Source of the DNA: CAYVWB01 sp964455395
GTDB lineage: Bacteria; Desulfobacterota; Desulfovibrionia; Desulfovibrionales; Desulfovibrionaceae
NCBI GenBank assembly: GCA_964455395.1
Contig: CAYVWB010000058.1
Location: forward strand, 1 to 28,816
Length of the DNA stretch: 28,816 nt
Direction of reading: 5' to 3'
This document shows positions 7,569 through 14,546 of the stretch, in pieces (the first letter of the stretch is position 1; every line of letters starts with the position of its first letter). Both the position numbers and the translations under genes were made by a program. The notes below the pieces were generated by a model that was not told where the DNA came from, did no database searches, and was given only the letters and a program-made list of their open reading frames with translations.

Positions 7569-9020
7569 ATGAAACGCCTGCACCTGCGACAGTGGCTGAC
7601 CGTCCTCTGCGCCGTCGCGATCTGCCTGGCGGCGTACGCCCCGGCGGCGTGGTCGCAAGCGGACGACATGTCCCCTGCTGCGGACGTCCAGACGCCGCAA
7701 CCCGCGCCCAACTTCCCCACCCAGAAGGAATTCCGTGTGGAGCGCGCGCTCTCGCCTGCTGCAGTGGCGTGCATCGAATGCCACAAAGCCACCACCCCCG
7801 GGGTCTTTGCGGACTGGGTGAGGTCCGAGCACGCGGATTCCAACATCTCCTGCATCGACTGCCACCTGGCGCAACCCAACGACCAGGATGTGGCCAAAGG
7901 CCACGCGAAGTACTATGAAAACCGGCAGGATATGCCCTACAGCGAGAAGCAGTACTATGTCCCCATCGCGAGCATCGTCACCCCCAAGGACTGCTCCCGG
8001 TGCCACCCGGACGAAGCCGCCCAGTACTCCCGCAGCAAACACGCCAACACCATCGAGATCATGTGGAAAATCGACCCGTGGCTGAACAAGGGCATGAACT
8101 CCGACAACGAACGCAAGACAGGCTGCTACTCCTGCCACGGCACGGTCATCAAGATCAACGAGGAAGGCGTCATCGACCCCGACACCTGGCCCAACGCCGG
8201 CGTGGGTCGCGTGAATCTGGACGGCTCCCTGGGCAGCTGTTCCTCCTGCCACACCCGCCACCGCTTCTCCACCGCAGAAGCCCGCCGCCCTGAAGCGTGC
8301 GACCAGTGCCACCTGGGCCCCGACCACCCGCAGATCGAGATCTTCGAGGAGTCCAAGCACGGCACCATCTACCACGCCTACCAGGACGAATACAACTTCG
8401 ACGCAGCGCCCGGCTCCTGGACGCCCGGCACGGACTACCGCGCCCCCACCTGCGCCGGCTGTCACATGAGCGGCTCCGGCGACGTGCTCACCACACACGA
8501 CGTGACCGAACGACTCTCTTGGGAGACCCAGGCCCCGCTCACCGTACGGCCCAGCGAATTCAAACCCTTCCCCGCCAACACGGACTGGCGAGTGGAACGC
8601 GAGAAGATGAAATCCATCTGCCGGCAGTGCCACTCCGACGCCTGGACCAACGACCACTACACCGGCTTCGACAAAGCCGTGGAGGAATACAACGAGGTCT
8701 ACTACAAACCGGCCAAAGCCATGCTGGACGACCTCTACGCCAAGGGCTTGCTGGATGACAGCAGCTTCTTCGACGAAAACCTGGAATGGCAGTTCTACGA
8801 GCTCTGGCACCACGAAGGCCGCCGCGCGCGCATGGGCGCCATGATGATGGCCCCGGACTACGCTTGGTGGCACGGCTTCTACGAGTGCAAGCACCGCTTC
8901 AGCGAATTCATGGAAGAAGCCCGCGCGCTCATCGCTTCCGGCAAATCCGCGCACGTGTACGAAGACTTCCCCAACAACACGGGCGACACCACCAGACCGC
9001 CGGCCATCTTCGGCCAGTAG
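7569..9020 (+). CDS. haoA: Octahaem c-type cytochrome, hydroxylamine oxidoreductase (HAO)-like
   Basis: A 483-aa periplasmic cytochrome with a signal peptide (residues 1-30, ending AAWSQA) and eight CxxCH motifs, with haem His at 72, 99, 146, 190, 228, 248, 299 and 355. All eight are canonical, which fits the HAO family and not octahaem nitrite or tetrathionate reductases, which carry a CxxCK catalytic haem. Length also fits. By analogy with HAO the fourth haem (residues 186-190) would be catalytic. In nitrifier HAO a C-terminal Tyr cross-links this haem and commits it to oxidation; Tyr431 and Tyr438 in PDYAWWHGFYE are candidates, and alignment would decide. With a NapC-type quinol dehydrogenase directly upstream, a reductive role (hydroxylamine or nitrite to ammonium) is more likely. 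Strong Shine-Dalgarno AAGGAG; a strong terminator follows. Confidence 0.82.
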   Translation: MKRLHLRQWLTVLCAVAICLAAYAPAAWSQADDMSPAADVQTPQPAPNFPTQKEFRVERALSPAAVACIECHKATTPGVFADWVRSEHADSNISCIDCHLAQPNDQDVAKGHAKYYENRQDMPYSEKQYYVPIASIVTPKDCSRCHPDEAAQYSRSKHANTIEIMWKIDPWLNKGMNSDNERKTGCYSCHGTVIKINEEGVIDPDTWPNAGVGRVNLDGSLGSCSSCHTRHRFSTAEARRPEACDQCHLGPDHPQIEIFEESKHGTIYHAYQDEYNFDAAPGSWTPGTDYRAPTCAGCHMSGSGDVLTTHDVTERLSWETQAPLTVRPSEFKPFPANTDWRVEREKMKSICRQCHSDAWTNDHYTGFDKAVEEYNEVYYKPAKAMLDDLYAKGLLDDSSFFDENLEWQFYELWHHEGRRARMGAMMMAPDYAWWHGFYECKHRFSEFMEEARALIASGKSAHVYEDFPNNTGDTTRPPAIFGQ

Positions 9021-9077
9021 AGCAGACGACGCCGCTGACGCCCCACGCGAACCTCGGCTTACCCGGCTGCCCCTCTT

Positions 9078-9120
9078 CCCCGGCTTCCTGCGATACCCCT
9101 CGCGGAAGCCGGGGTTTTTT
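9078..9120 (+). terminator. Rho-independent terminator of the redox cluster
   Basis: CCCCGGCTTCC (9078-9088) pairs perfectly with GGAAGCCGGGG (9104-9114), an 11-bp stem, immediately followed by six T. It lies 57 bp after the HAO-like stop codon. Confidence 0.92.
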
Positions 9121-9219
9121 CGCTGCAGACGCGGAAAGCGCTCCCCACCAGGGCATGGCGGTCGTTCCTCCTGAGACGCCGGCGAGCCGGCTTGCCTGTC
9201 GCCCCCCGACCTTCAAGGG

Positions 9220-9247
9220 TTGACATGCAAAATTTTCAGGCTATAAT
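9220..9247 (+). promoter_or_regulatory. Near-consensus sigma70 promoter of the betaine uptake operon
   Basis: TTGACA (9220-9225) and TATAAT (9242-9247) are both perfect hexamers, with a 16-bp AT-rich spacer. Predicted transcription start is near 9254. It is the best promoter match in the window and the only evident one between the terminator at 9120 and proV at 9895. Confidence 0.85.
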
Positions 9248-9253
9248 CTTTTG

Positions 9254-9894
9254 TGTTGAAACGATTTGCATTTGAACAATTCAAAGCTTTACCGAGGCCG
9301 CACTCCCGCCCACGTTTCCACACTTGAGGGCGTGGCCGGCTCGTGCGTTTCGGCTCGTATGTGGACGGCTCGCGCCAGAGTCGAACCGTCATACCGTCGT
9401 TTCCAGGCCTCCCAGCCGGGGCGACTCCATGAGGATGACACGATCCAGGACCACCCGAGCTTGTGCGCCCTGCGCCACTCCGTCCGCAGTTTCACGTGTC
9501 TTTCCTGCGTGTGTCTTTTCAGGATGCTCCATGGCCTCCTTCACACGCTGTGCGGCTCGCGCTGCACCGCGCTCCATCGCCGTCCCGAGCGCCTGTTTCG
9601 GCGAGGCTTGCAACCCGCCGGCGCACCTGCGCGCAGCGCGTGACCACACCATGGCGAACCATCCAACCAATCCGCCGCCACATGGCCCGGCCGCGCGCCC
9701 GGGGAAGCCCTTGACGGCCGCCGCCTCAGCTGTTCCCGGGCATCCTTCGCCACGACGGAGGGCGACGCTCGACGCCGGTCCCCCCCGGCGTGGCTGTCCA
9801 GATCGCTTGCATTGTCCTTTGGCGCCAAGCCGCCGCGCGCCGAAGCGTTTGCTCACATCCTGACCACTACTTCGCAAGGACGGACTACCTCAGC
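9254..9894 (+). other. Long (about 640 nt) leader upstream of proV
   Basis: The stretch between the predicted transcript start and proV has no convincing coding frame; open frames present are rich in Arg, Pro and Ala and lack ribosome-binding sites. A perfect palindrome TTTGAA-caa-TTCAAA at 9271-9285 lies 17-31 nt after the predicted start and could be an operator or an early RNA hairpin. I saw no clear terminator hairpin with a T-run and no riboswitch class I can name. The length is unusual for a transporter operon. Confidence 0.5.
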
Positions 9895-11121
9895 ATGGAA
9901 GACAAAATCGTCGTCAAGAACCTCTTCAAGGTCTTCGGGAGCGATCCCCGGAAGGCCATGAAGCTCATCCGCGAAGGCCGCGACAAGGAAAGCATCTACG
10001 AACAGACCGGCATGACCGTCGGCGTACAGGATGCTTCCTTCAGCGTGCGTCAAGGCGAAATCTTCGTGGTCATGGGCCTATCCGGCTCGGGCAAGTCCAC
10101 ACTGGTGCGCATGCTGAACCGGCTCATCGAGCCAACGGACGGGCATGTCTTCGTGGATGGCGAAGACGTCGCCGCCATGAAGGAGGACGCGCTGCTGAAG
10201 CTGCGTCGCCGCAACATGTGCATGGTCTTCCAGTCCTTCGCGCTCATGCCCCACATGACAGTGCTGGAGAACGTCGCCTTCGGCCTGGAAATGGCCGGCG
10301 TGGACAAGGCGGAACGCACCCGCCGCGCCCAGGAAGCCCTGGACCAGGTGGGCCTCGGGCCCTATGGCGCAAGCTTTCCCAAGGAGCTTTCCGGCGGCAT
10401 GCAGCAGCGCGTGGGTCTGGCGCGGGGATTGGCCGTGGACCCCGAAGTGATGCTGATGGACGAAGCCTTCTCCGCGCTGGACCCGCTCATCCGCACGGAG
10501 ATGCAGGACGAGCTCTTGAAGTTGCAAGAGCGACACAAGCGCACCATCGTCTTCATTTCGCATGATCTGGACGAGGCCATGCGCATCGGCGACCGCATCG
10601 CCATCATGGAGGGCGGCCGCATCGTCCAGGTGGGCGCGCCCGAGGAGATCCTCCGCAACCCGGCCGACGACTACGTGCGCTCCTTCTTCCGCGGCGTGGA
10701 CCCCACCAACATTCTCACGGCCGGGGACATCATGCGCGACACCCAGACCACTGTGGTGCAGCGCGAAGGCGTGGGCCCCCGCGCCACCCTGGAGCGCCTC
10801 GTCTCGCAAGACCGGGAGTTCGCCTACATTCTGGATGCGGGCCATCGGTTCCTTGGCGTGGTTTCCGTGGACACCCTGCGCGGCGTCATCGACGCCAGCG
10901 ACGGGCAACGCGGCCTCGCCCTCTCGGACGCCTTCATCCCGGAGATAGAGCCCGCGCGCGAGGACTCAACCATGCAAGACATTCTTGCGGACGTGGCTTC
11001 CAAGCCGTGGCCGGCGCCGGTGGTGGACGCCGAGGGAGTCTACAAGGGCGTCATTTCCAAGAACATCTTCCTGCGGACCCTGCAGCGTGAAGCCGAAATG
11101 GCGCAAGCCGCCGAGCAGTAG
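9895..11121 (+). CDS. proV: Glycine betaine/proline ABC transporter ATP-binding protein ProV
   Basis: A 408-aa cytoplasmic ATPase energising import of compatible solutes. Walker A is GLSGSGKST (61-69), the Q-loop Gln is 113, the ABC signature is LSGGMQQR (165-172), Walker B is VMLMDE (185-190) and the H-loop His is 223. Residues 1-45 carry the extension typical of the ProV/OpuAA subfamily (KAMKLIREG, then IYEQTGMTVGVQDASF). After about residue 280 comes a tandem CBS module, which in OpuA senses ionic strength and gates transport. ATG 9895 begins the family-like sequence; only a distant AAGGA lies upstream, so the ribosome-binding site is weak, and an in-frame start at 9790 would add 35 unrelated residues. 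It is first in proV-proW-proX, with 78 bp to proW. Confidence 0.95.
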   Translation: MEDKIVVKNLFKVFGSDPRKAMKLIREGRDKESIYEQTGMTVGVQDASFSVRQGEIFVVMGLSGSGKSTLVRMLNRLIEPTDGHVFVDGEDVAAMKEDALLKLRRRNMCMVFQSFALMPHMTVLENVAFGLEMAGVDKAERTRRAQEALDQVGLGPYGASFPKELSGGMQQRVGLARGLAVDPEVMLMDEAFSALDPLIRTEMQDELLKLQERHKRTIVFISHDLDEAMRIGDRIAIMEGGRIVQVGAPEEILRNPADDYVRSFFRGVDPTNILTAGDIMRDTQTTVVQREGVGPRATLERLVSQDREFAYILDAGHRFLGVVSVDTLRGVIDASDGQRGLALSDAFIPEIEPAREDSTMQDILADVASKPWPAPVVDAEGVYKGVISKNIFLRTLQREAEMAQAAEQ

Positions 11122-11199
11122 CCGGGCAGCAGCACGCCCACGCGACATTGCTCAGGTCGCAGGACATCCGCGCACAGGACGACAGCACAAAGGTGACCC

Positions 11200-12060
11200 A
11201 TGGCCGACATCCCCAGGCTCATAGACTTCGACTTGTACACGATCCCGCTCGATGACTGGATCGAGACCTTCGTCTCCTGGCTGGTGGAGAATTACCGCAG
11301 CCAGTTCCAGCTCATCAAGTGGCCTGTGGAGCAGACCCTCCACGGCATCGACTGGACCCTCAACACGCTGCCGCCCATCATCATCATCGGGCTACTGGCG
11401 CTCGCAGCGTGGAAGCTCTCCAACAAACGGCTGGCCATCTTCACCTCGGTCACCATGCTTTTCATCGGTTTTCTGGGCTTGTGGGAAGACGCCATGACCA
11501 CACTGGCCATGGTGCTGGCTGCGGTGGTGTTCTGCGCGTTGGTGGGCATCCCGGCAGGCATCATGGCCGCGCGCAGCGACCGCTTCGAACATTTGCTCCG
11601 ACCCTTGCTGGACGCCATGCAGACCACGCCGGCTTTCGTCTATCTGGTGCCTGTGGTCATGCTGTTCTCCATCGGCACGGTGGCGGGCGTCATCGCCACC
11701 ATCGTCTTCGGCATGCCGCCCATCATCCGTTTGACGAACCTCGGCATCCGTCAGACGCCGCGGGAGCTTGTGGAGGCCGCTGTGGCCTTCGGGGCCACGC
11801 CGTGGCAGGTGCTTTTGCGGGTGCAACTGCCTCTGGCCAAGGCGACCATCATGGCAGGGTTGAACCAGACCATCATGATGTCGCTCTCCATGGTCGTCAT
11901 CGCAGCGCTCATCGGCGCAGGCGGGCTTGGCGTCGCAGTTTTCCAGGGGTTGAACAGCCTGGACGTGGGCCTTGCCGGCATCGGCGGGTTGGCCATCGTG
12001 CTGCTGGCCATCGTGCTGGACCGCATCACCCAGTCCCTGGGGCAGGCAGTCAAGAAATAA
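11200..12060 (+). CDS. proW: Glycine betaine/proline ABC transporter permease ProW
   Basis: A 286-aa inner-membrane permease. Membrane segments are visible at about 56-72, 80-96, 100-122, 143-172, 214-237 and 250-275. The cytoplasmic EAA loop that docks on the ATPase is clear (ELVEAAVAFGATPWQVLLRV, about 189-208, then QLPLA). IRQTPRELVEAA and GAGGLGVAVFQGL are typical of the ProW/OpuAB subfamily. The N-terminal 50 residues form an amphipathic extension as in E. coli ProW. AAAGGTGA supplies the ribosome-binding site. It lies between the ATPase and binding-protein genes of the same operon. Confidence 0.95.
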   Translation: MADIPRLIDFDLYTIPLDDWIETFVSWLVENYRSQFQLIKWPVEQTLHGIDWTLNTLPPIIIIGLLALAAWKLSNKRLAIFTSVTMLFIGFLGLWEDAMTTLAMVLAAVVFCALVGIPAGIMAARSDRFEHLLRPLLDAMQTTPAFVYLVPVVMLFSIGTVAGVIATIVFGMPPIIRLTNLGIRQTPRELVEAAVAFGATPWQVLLRVQLPLAKATIMAGLNQTIMMSLSMVVIAALIGAGGLGVAVFQGLNSLDVGLAGIGGLAIVLLAIVLDRITQSLGQAVKK

Positions 12061-12158
12061 CCCTTCCCCTTTCCGCACGAAAAGACATGCTCTTCCCAGG
12101 CGGCTCGCCCGTCATCGCGGGCTTCACACCGCCACAACGCATCAACCAAGGAGATCCC

Positions 12159-13187
12159 ATGCAACGCATCCTCACCCTCATCGCCGCTGCTGCGCTCGTG
12201 TGCGTGTTCGCGGCCAGCGCCGTGGCTGAAAGCCTTCCCGGCGAAGGCAAGACCGTGAAACCCGGCCGCGCCACCTGGACCACGGGTTTCTTCCAGGAAG
12301 CCATCTACTCGCGCGCGCTGGAAGCGCTGGGCTACGAGGTGGAAAAAGCCAAAGACCTTTCCAACCCCATCTTCTACCAAGCCGTGACGCAAGGCGACGT
12401 GGACTACTGGGCCAACGGCTGGTTCCCTCTGCACTACGCACAGCTGCCCGACAACTTCGATGAAAAAGCCGAGCGCGTGGGCTACGTGGCCAAGGCTGGC
12501 GGTCTCTCCGGCTACCTGGCTTCCAAGAGCGCCGTGGAAGAGTTCGGCATCGAGTCCCTGGCGGACTTCAAGCGCGACGAAGTGAAGCAAGCTTTCGACG
12601 CCAACGACGACGGCAAAGCCGACCTCGTGGCGTGCCCTCCCGGATGGGGCTGTGAAAAAGTCATCACCCACCACATGGAAGCCTACGAGCTGGAAGATCA
12701 CATCAACGCCATCAAGGCGTCCTACTCCGCTTCCATGGCTGACGCCCTGGCCCGCCACAACGCTGGCGAGCCCGTGCTCTTCTATACCTGGGCGCCCAAC
12801 TGGACCATCTTCAAGCTCAAGCCCGGTGAAGACGTGATGTGGATCAACGTGCCTGAAGTGAACCCCGCCGAAGCCCAGGAAGGCATGGAAGAGCAGCTCA
12901 CCGCTTCCGGCATCGACGGCGCGGTGACCGACCCCATCAAGATGGGCTTCATCGCCAACGACATCCGCGTGGTGGCCAACAAGGAATTCCTCGCCGAGAA
13001 CCCCGCAGCCAAGAAGCTCTTCGAGATCATGGAAATTCCTCTTGAGGACATCGCCGCACAGAACACCAAGATGTTCGAGGGTGAAGACGGGCAAGACGAC
13101 ATCGAACGCCACGTGGGCGAGTGGATCGAAAAGAACAAGACACAGTGGGACGCGTGGATCGAAGAAGCCAAAAAGGCCGCCATGTAA
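12159..13187 (+). CDS. proX: Glycine betaine/proline-binding periplasmic protein ProX
   Basis: A 342-aa solute-binding protein with a signal peptide (residues 1-23, ending ASAVAES). Family features are YWANGWFPLHY (83-93), the LVACPPGWGCEK segment (156-167, with a Cys pair that likely forms a disulfide) and ADALARHNAGEPVLFYTWAPNW. Aromatic residues (Trp84, Trp88, Trp163 and the Tyr-Thr-Trp-Ala-Pro-Asn-Trp run) would form the cage for the quaternary ammonium. DANDDGKADL (147-156) has the spacing of an EF-hand/dockerin calcium loop (Asp147, Asn149, Asp151, Asp155). CAAGGAGAT gives a strong ribosome-binding site. A GC-rich hairpin downstream may stabilise this part of the message, as the binding protein is usually needed in excess. 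Confidence 0.95.
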   Translation: MQRILTLIAAAALVCVFAASAVAESLPGEGKTVKPGRATWTTGFFQEAIYSRALEALGYEVEKAKDLSNPIFYQAVTQGDVDYWANGWFPLHYAQLPDNFDEKAERVGYVAKAGGLSGYLASKSAVEEFGIESLADFKRDEVKQAFDANDDGKADLVACPPGWGCEKVITHHMEAYELEDHINAIKASYSASMADALARHNAGEPVLFYTWAPNWTIFKLKPGEDVMWINVPEVNPAEAQEGMEEQLTASGIDGAVTDPIKMGFIANDIRVVANKEFLAENPAAKKLFEIMEIPLEDIAAQNTKMFEGEDGQDDIERHVGEWIEKNKTQWDAWIEEAKKAAM

Positions 13188-13257
13188 GCGCGCTCCATTC
13201 CGCGACGGATGACGCCACGCGCTTCGACCGTCGCCTCCGCTTCCCTGCGCGGGGGAA

Positions 13258-13284
13258 CCGCGCCGCGCCGCCGGCGTGGTGCGG
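13258..13284 (+). other. Stable intercistronic hairpin after proX
   Basis: Twelve paired positions (13258-13269 with 13273-13284, two G-T wobbles) close a 3-nt loop. No T-run follows, so it is more likely an RNA-stabilising or processing hairpin than a terminator. It lies between proX and the methyltransferase gene. Confidence 0.5.
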
Positions 13285-13348
13285 CTCCCCTTTCCCACAC
13301 CTCTCCCCTTCCACAACCTGCGCATCATTCTTCCGAGGAGGACGCCCC

Positions 13349-13975
13349 ATGGCCAACGAAAACCCCGTGCTCGACAAGGTCTACTACGCCACCAACCACG
13401 ACGAACTCATGGACGCCTACAAAGACTGGGCCGGCCGTTACGACGACGACGTCGTCGGCAAGTTCGGCTACGTCGCGCCCGTGGTCTCCAGCGAGCTGCT
13501 CATTCGCTATCTGGACGACAAGAACGCCCGCATCCTGGACGCCGGATGCGGCACCGGACTCGTGGGCGAGATCCTCAAGAAAGCCGGGTACACCAACGTC
13601 GACGGCCTGGACTATTCCCAGGAAATGCTCGACGAATCCGAAAAGAAAGGCGTCTACAAGGAATACATCCAGGCCGACATGACCAAGCCCCTGGAGATCG
13701 CCGACAACGCATACGACGCCATCATCTGCGTGGGCACCTTCACCCTGGGCCACGTCGGCCCCAGCGCCTTCACGGAGCTCATTCGCATCACCAAGAAAGG
13801 CGGGCCCATCTGTCTCACCATCCGCGAAGGCGCCTTCGAGCAGGAAGACTACCGCCGCGCCATGCTGGATCTTGAATGCAAGAACCAGTGGGAGCTCCAT
13901 GAGTTCGTCACCACGGACTATCTCAAGGAAGAAGGCGTCACCTGCAAGCTCTGCCTCTTCAGCGCGCTGGTCTGA
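13349..13975 (+). CDS. Class I SAM-dependent methyltransferase, METTL27-like
   Basis: A 208-aa cytoplasmic methyltransferase. Motif I is ILDAGCGTGLVGE (63-75), which binds S-adenosylmethionine; VDGLDYSQEML is the acidic post-I strand, DAIICVGTFTLGHV is motif IV and GGPICLTIREGAF is the post-motif strand. The N-terminus (AYKDWAGRYDDDV) and overall layout match the METTL27 (WBSCR27)-like subfamily, whose substrate is poorly known. Strong Shine-Dalgarno GAGGAGG. It sits 161 bp after proX on the same strand and before a terminator-like hairpin, so it is probably the last gene of the betaine operon. A link to methylated-amine osmolytes is tempting but is only inferred from position; it does not resemble the glycine-sarcosine methyltransferases I know. 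Confidence 0.85.
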   Translation: MANENPVLDKVYYATNHDELMDAYKDWAGRYDDDVVGKFGYVAPVVSSELLIRYLDDKNARILDAGCGTGLVGEILKKAGYTNVDGLDYSQEMLDESEKKGVYKEYIQADMTKPLEIADNAYDAIICVGTFTLGHVGPSAFTELIRITKKGGPICLTIREGAFEQEDYRRAMLDLECKNQWELHEFVTTDYLKEEGVTCKLCLFSALV

Positions 13976-14015
13976 GCTCCAACGCCGCTCCGAGAACATC
14001 GCCATCAGGATGACG

Positions 14016-14054
14016 AAGACGCCGTGCGCCCTCACCGGGGACCGCGGCGTCTTT
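14016..14054. terminator. Terminator-like hairpin between convergent genes
   Basis: AAGACGCCG (14016-14024) pairs with CGGCGTCTT (14045-14053), a perfect 9-bp stem with a small inner hairpin in the loop. The arms begin with AAGA and end with TCTTT, so each strand has only a short T-tract. It lies 41 bp after the methyltransferase stop and could serve both it and the minus-strand gene at 14126. Confidence 0.45.
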
Positions 14055-14125
14055 GCGTACGGGAGACCCTCCGCAACCGGGACGCGGTGGAATCGACCAG
14101 CCCTTGCGCCGGCACGGTTCGAGGA

Positions 14126-14464
14126 TCAGGAGGTGCGGTGGTGCGAGAGCACCGTGTCCAGGTCGATGCGTTTCGCCTCCACCCGGCCGCCGACGATGAC
14201 GTAGCGCGTCAACACCCACTCGTCCTCGTCGATGGCGTCCAGCTTGCCTTCGGCCTCGGGCGGCAGCAGGGGGGTCAACGCCTCCACCAGGGCCTCCGCC
14301 GGCGACCAGGGACCTTCGAACTCCACGGCGAGGTGTTCGCCTTCGTGCGTCACCGCGTCCTGAGGGAAGAGGGGGTCCTCCTCCAGCGCGGTCCGTAGCG
14401 CCTGAAACGCCCCCCCGGGGAAATGAAAGATGTCGCCATAGAGGCGCGCAGGATGTTTTTTCAT
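14126..14464 (-). CDS. Small conserved-looking protein of unknown function
   Basis: A 112-aa acidic soluble protein with no signal peptide or membrane segment and no family I recognise. Composition and the mixed alpha/beta pattern (WVLTRYVIVGGRVEAKRIDLDTV near the C-terminus) look like a real protein and not an antisense shadow, and codon positions show the usual G/C-rich third base. The ribosome-binding site is weak (GAAAGA 5 nt before the ATG). It is divergent from murJ, 82 bp away, and convergent with the methyltransferase gene. No function is proposed. Confidence 0.6.
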   Translation of the reverse strand: MKKHPARLYGDIFHFPGGAFQALRTALEEDPLFPQDAVTHEGEHLAVEFEGPWSPAEALVEALTPLLPPEAEGKLDAIDEDEWVLTRYVIVGGRVEAKRIDLDTVLSHHRTS

Positions 14465-14546
14465 GGGATCTTTCTAGCACACCAGCCGCCGCCGTGGAAG
14501 GTTCGCTCTCCACGAAACCTCCAAACCCGTGCTATAGGGTTGCTCC

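Noticed and set aside
7527..8954. A 475-codon minus-strand open frame opposite the octahaem cytochrome
   Set aside because: It is the exact complement of a gene with eight CxxCH motifs; the Val/Gly/His-rich product is a GC-codon shadow.
9266..9863. Small open frames in the proV leader on both strands
   Set aside because: Arg/Ala/Pro-rich products with no ribosome-binding site or family resemblance; treated as an untranslated leader.
11751..13328. A 525-codon minus-strand open frame opposite proW/proX
   Set aside because: It is antisense to two clear transporter genes, with no recognisable domain or ribosome-binding site.
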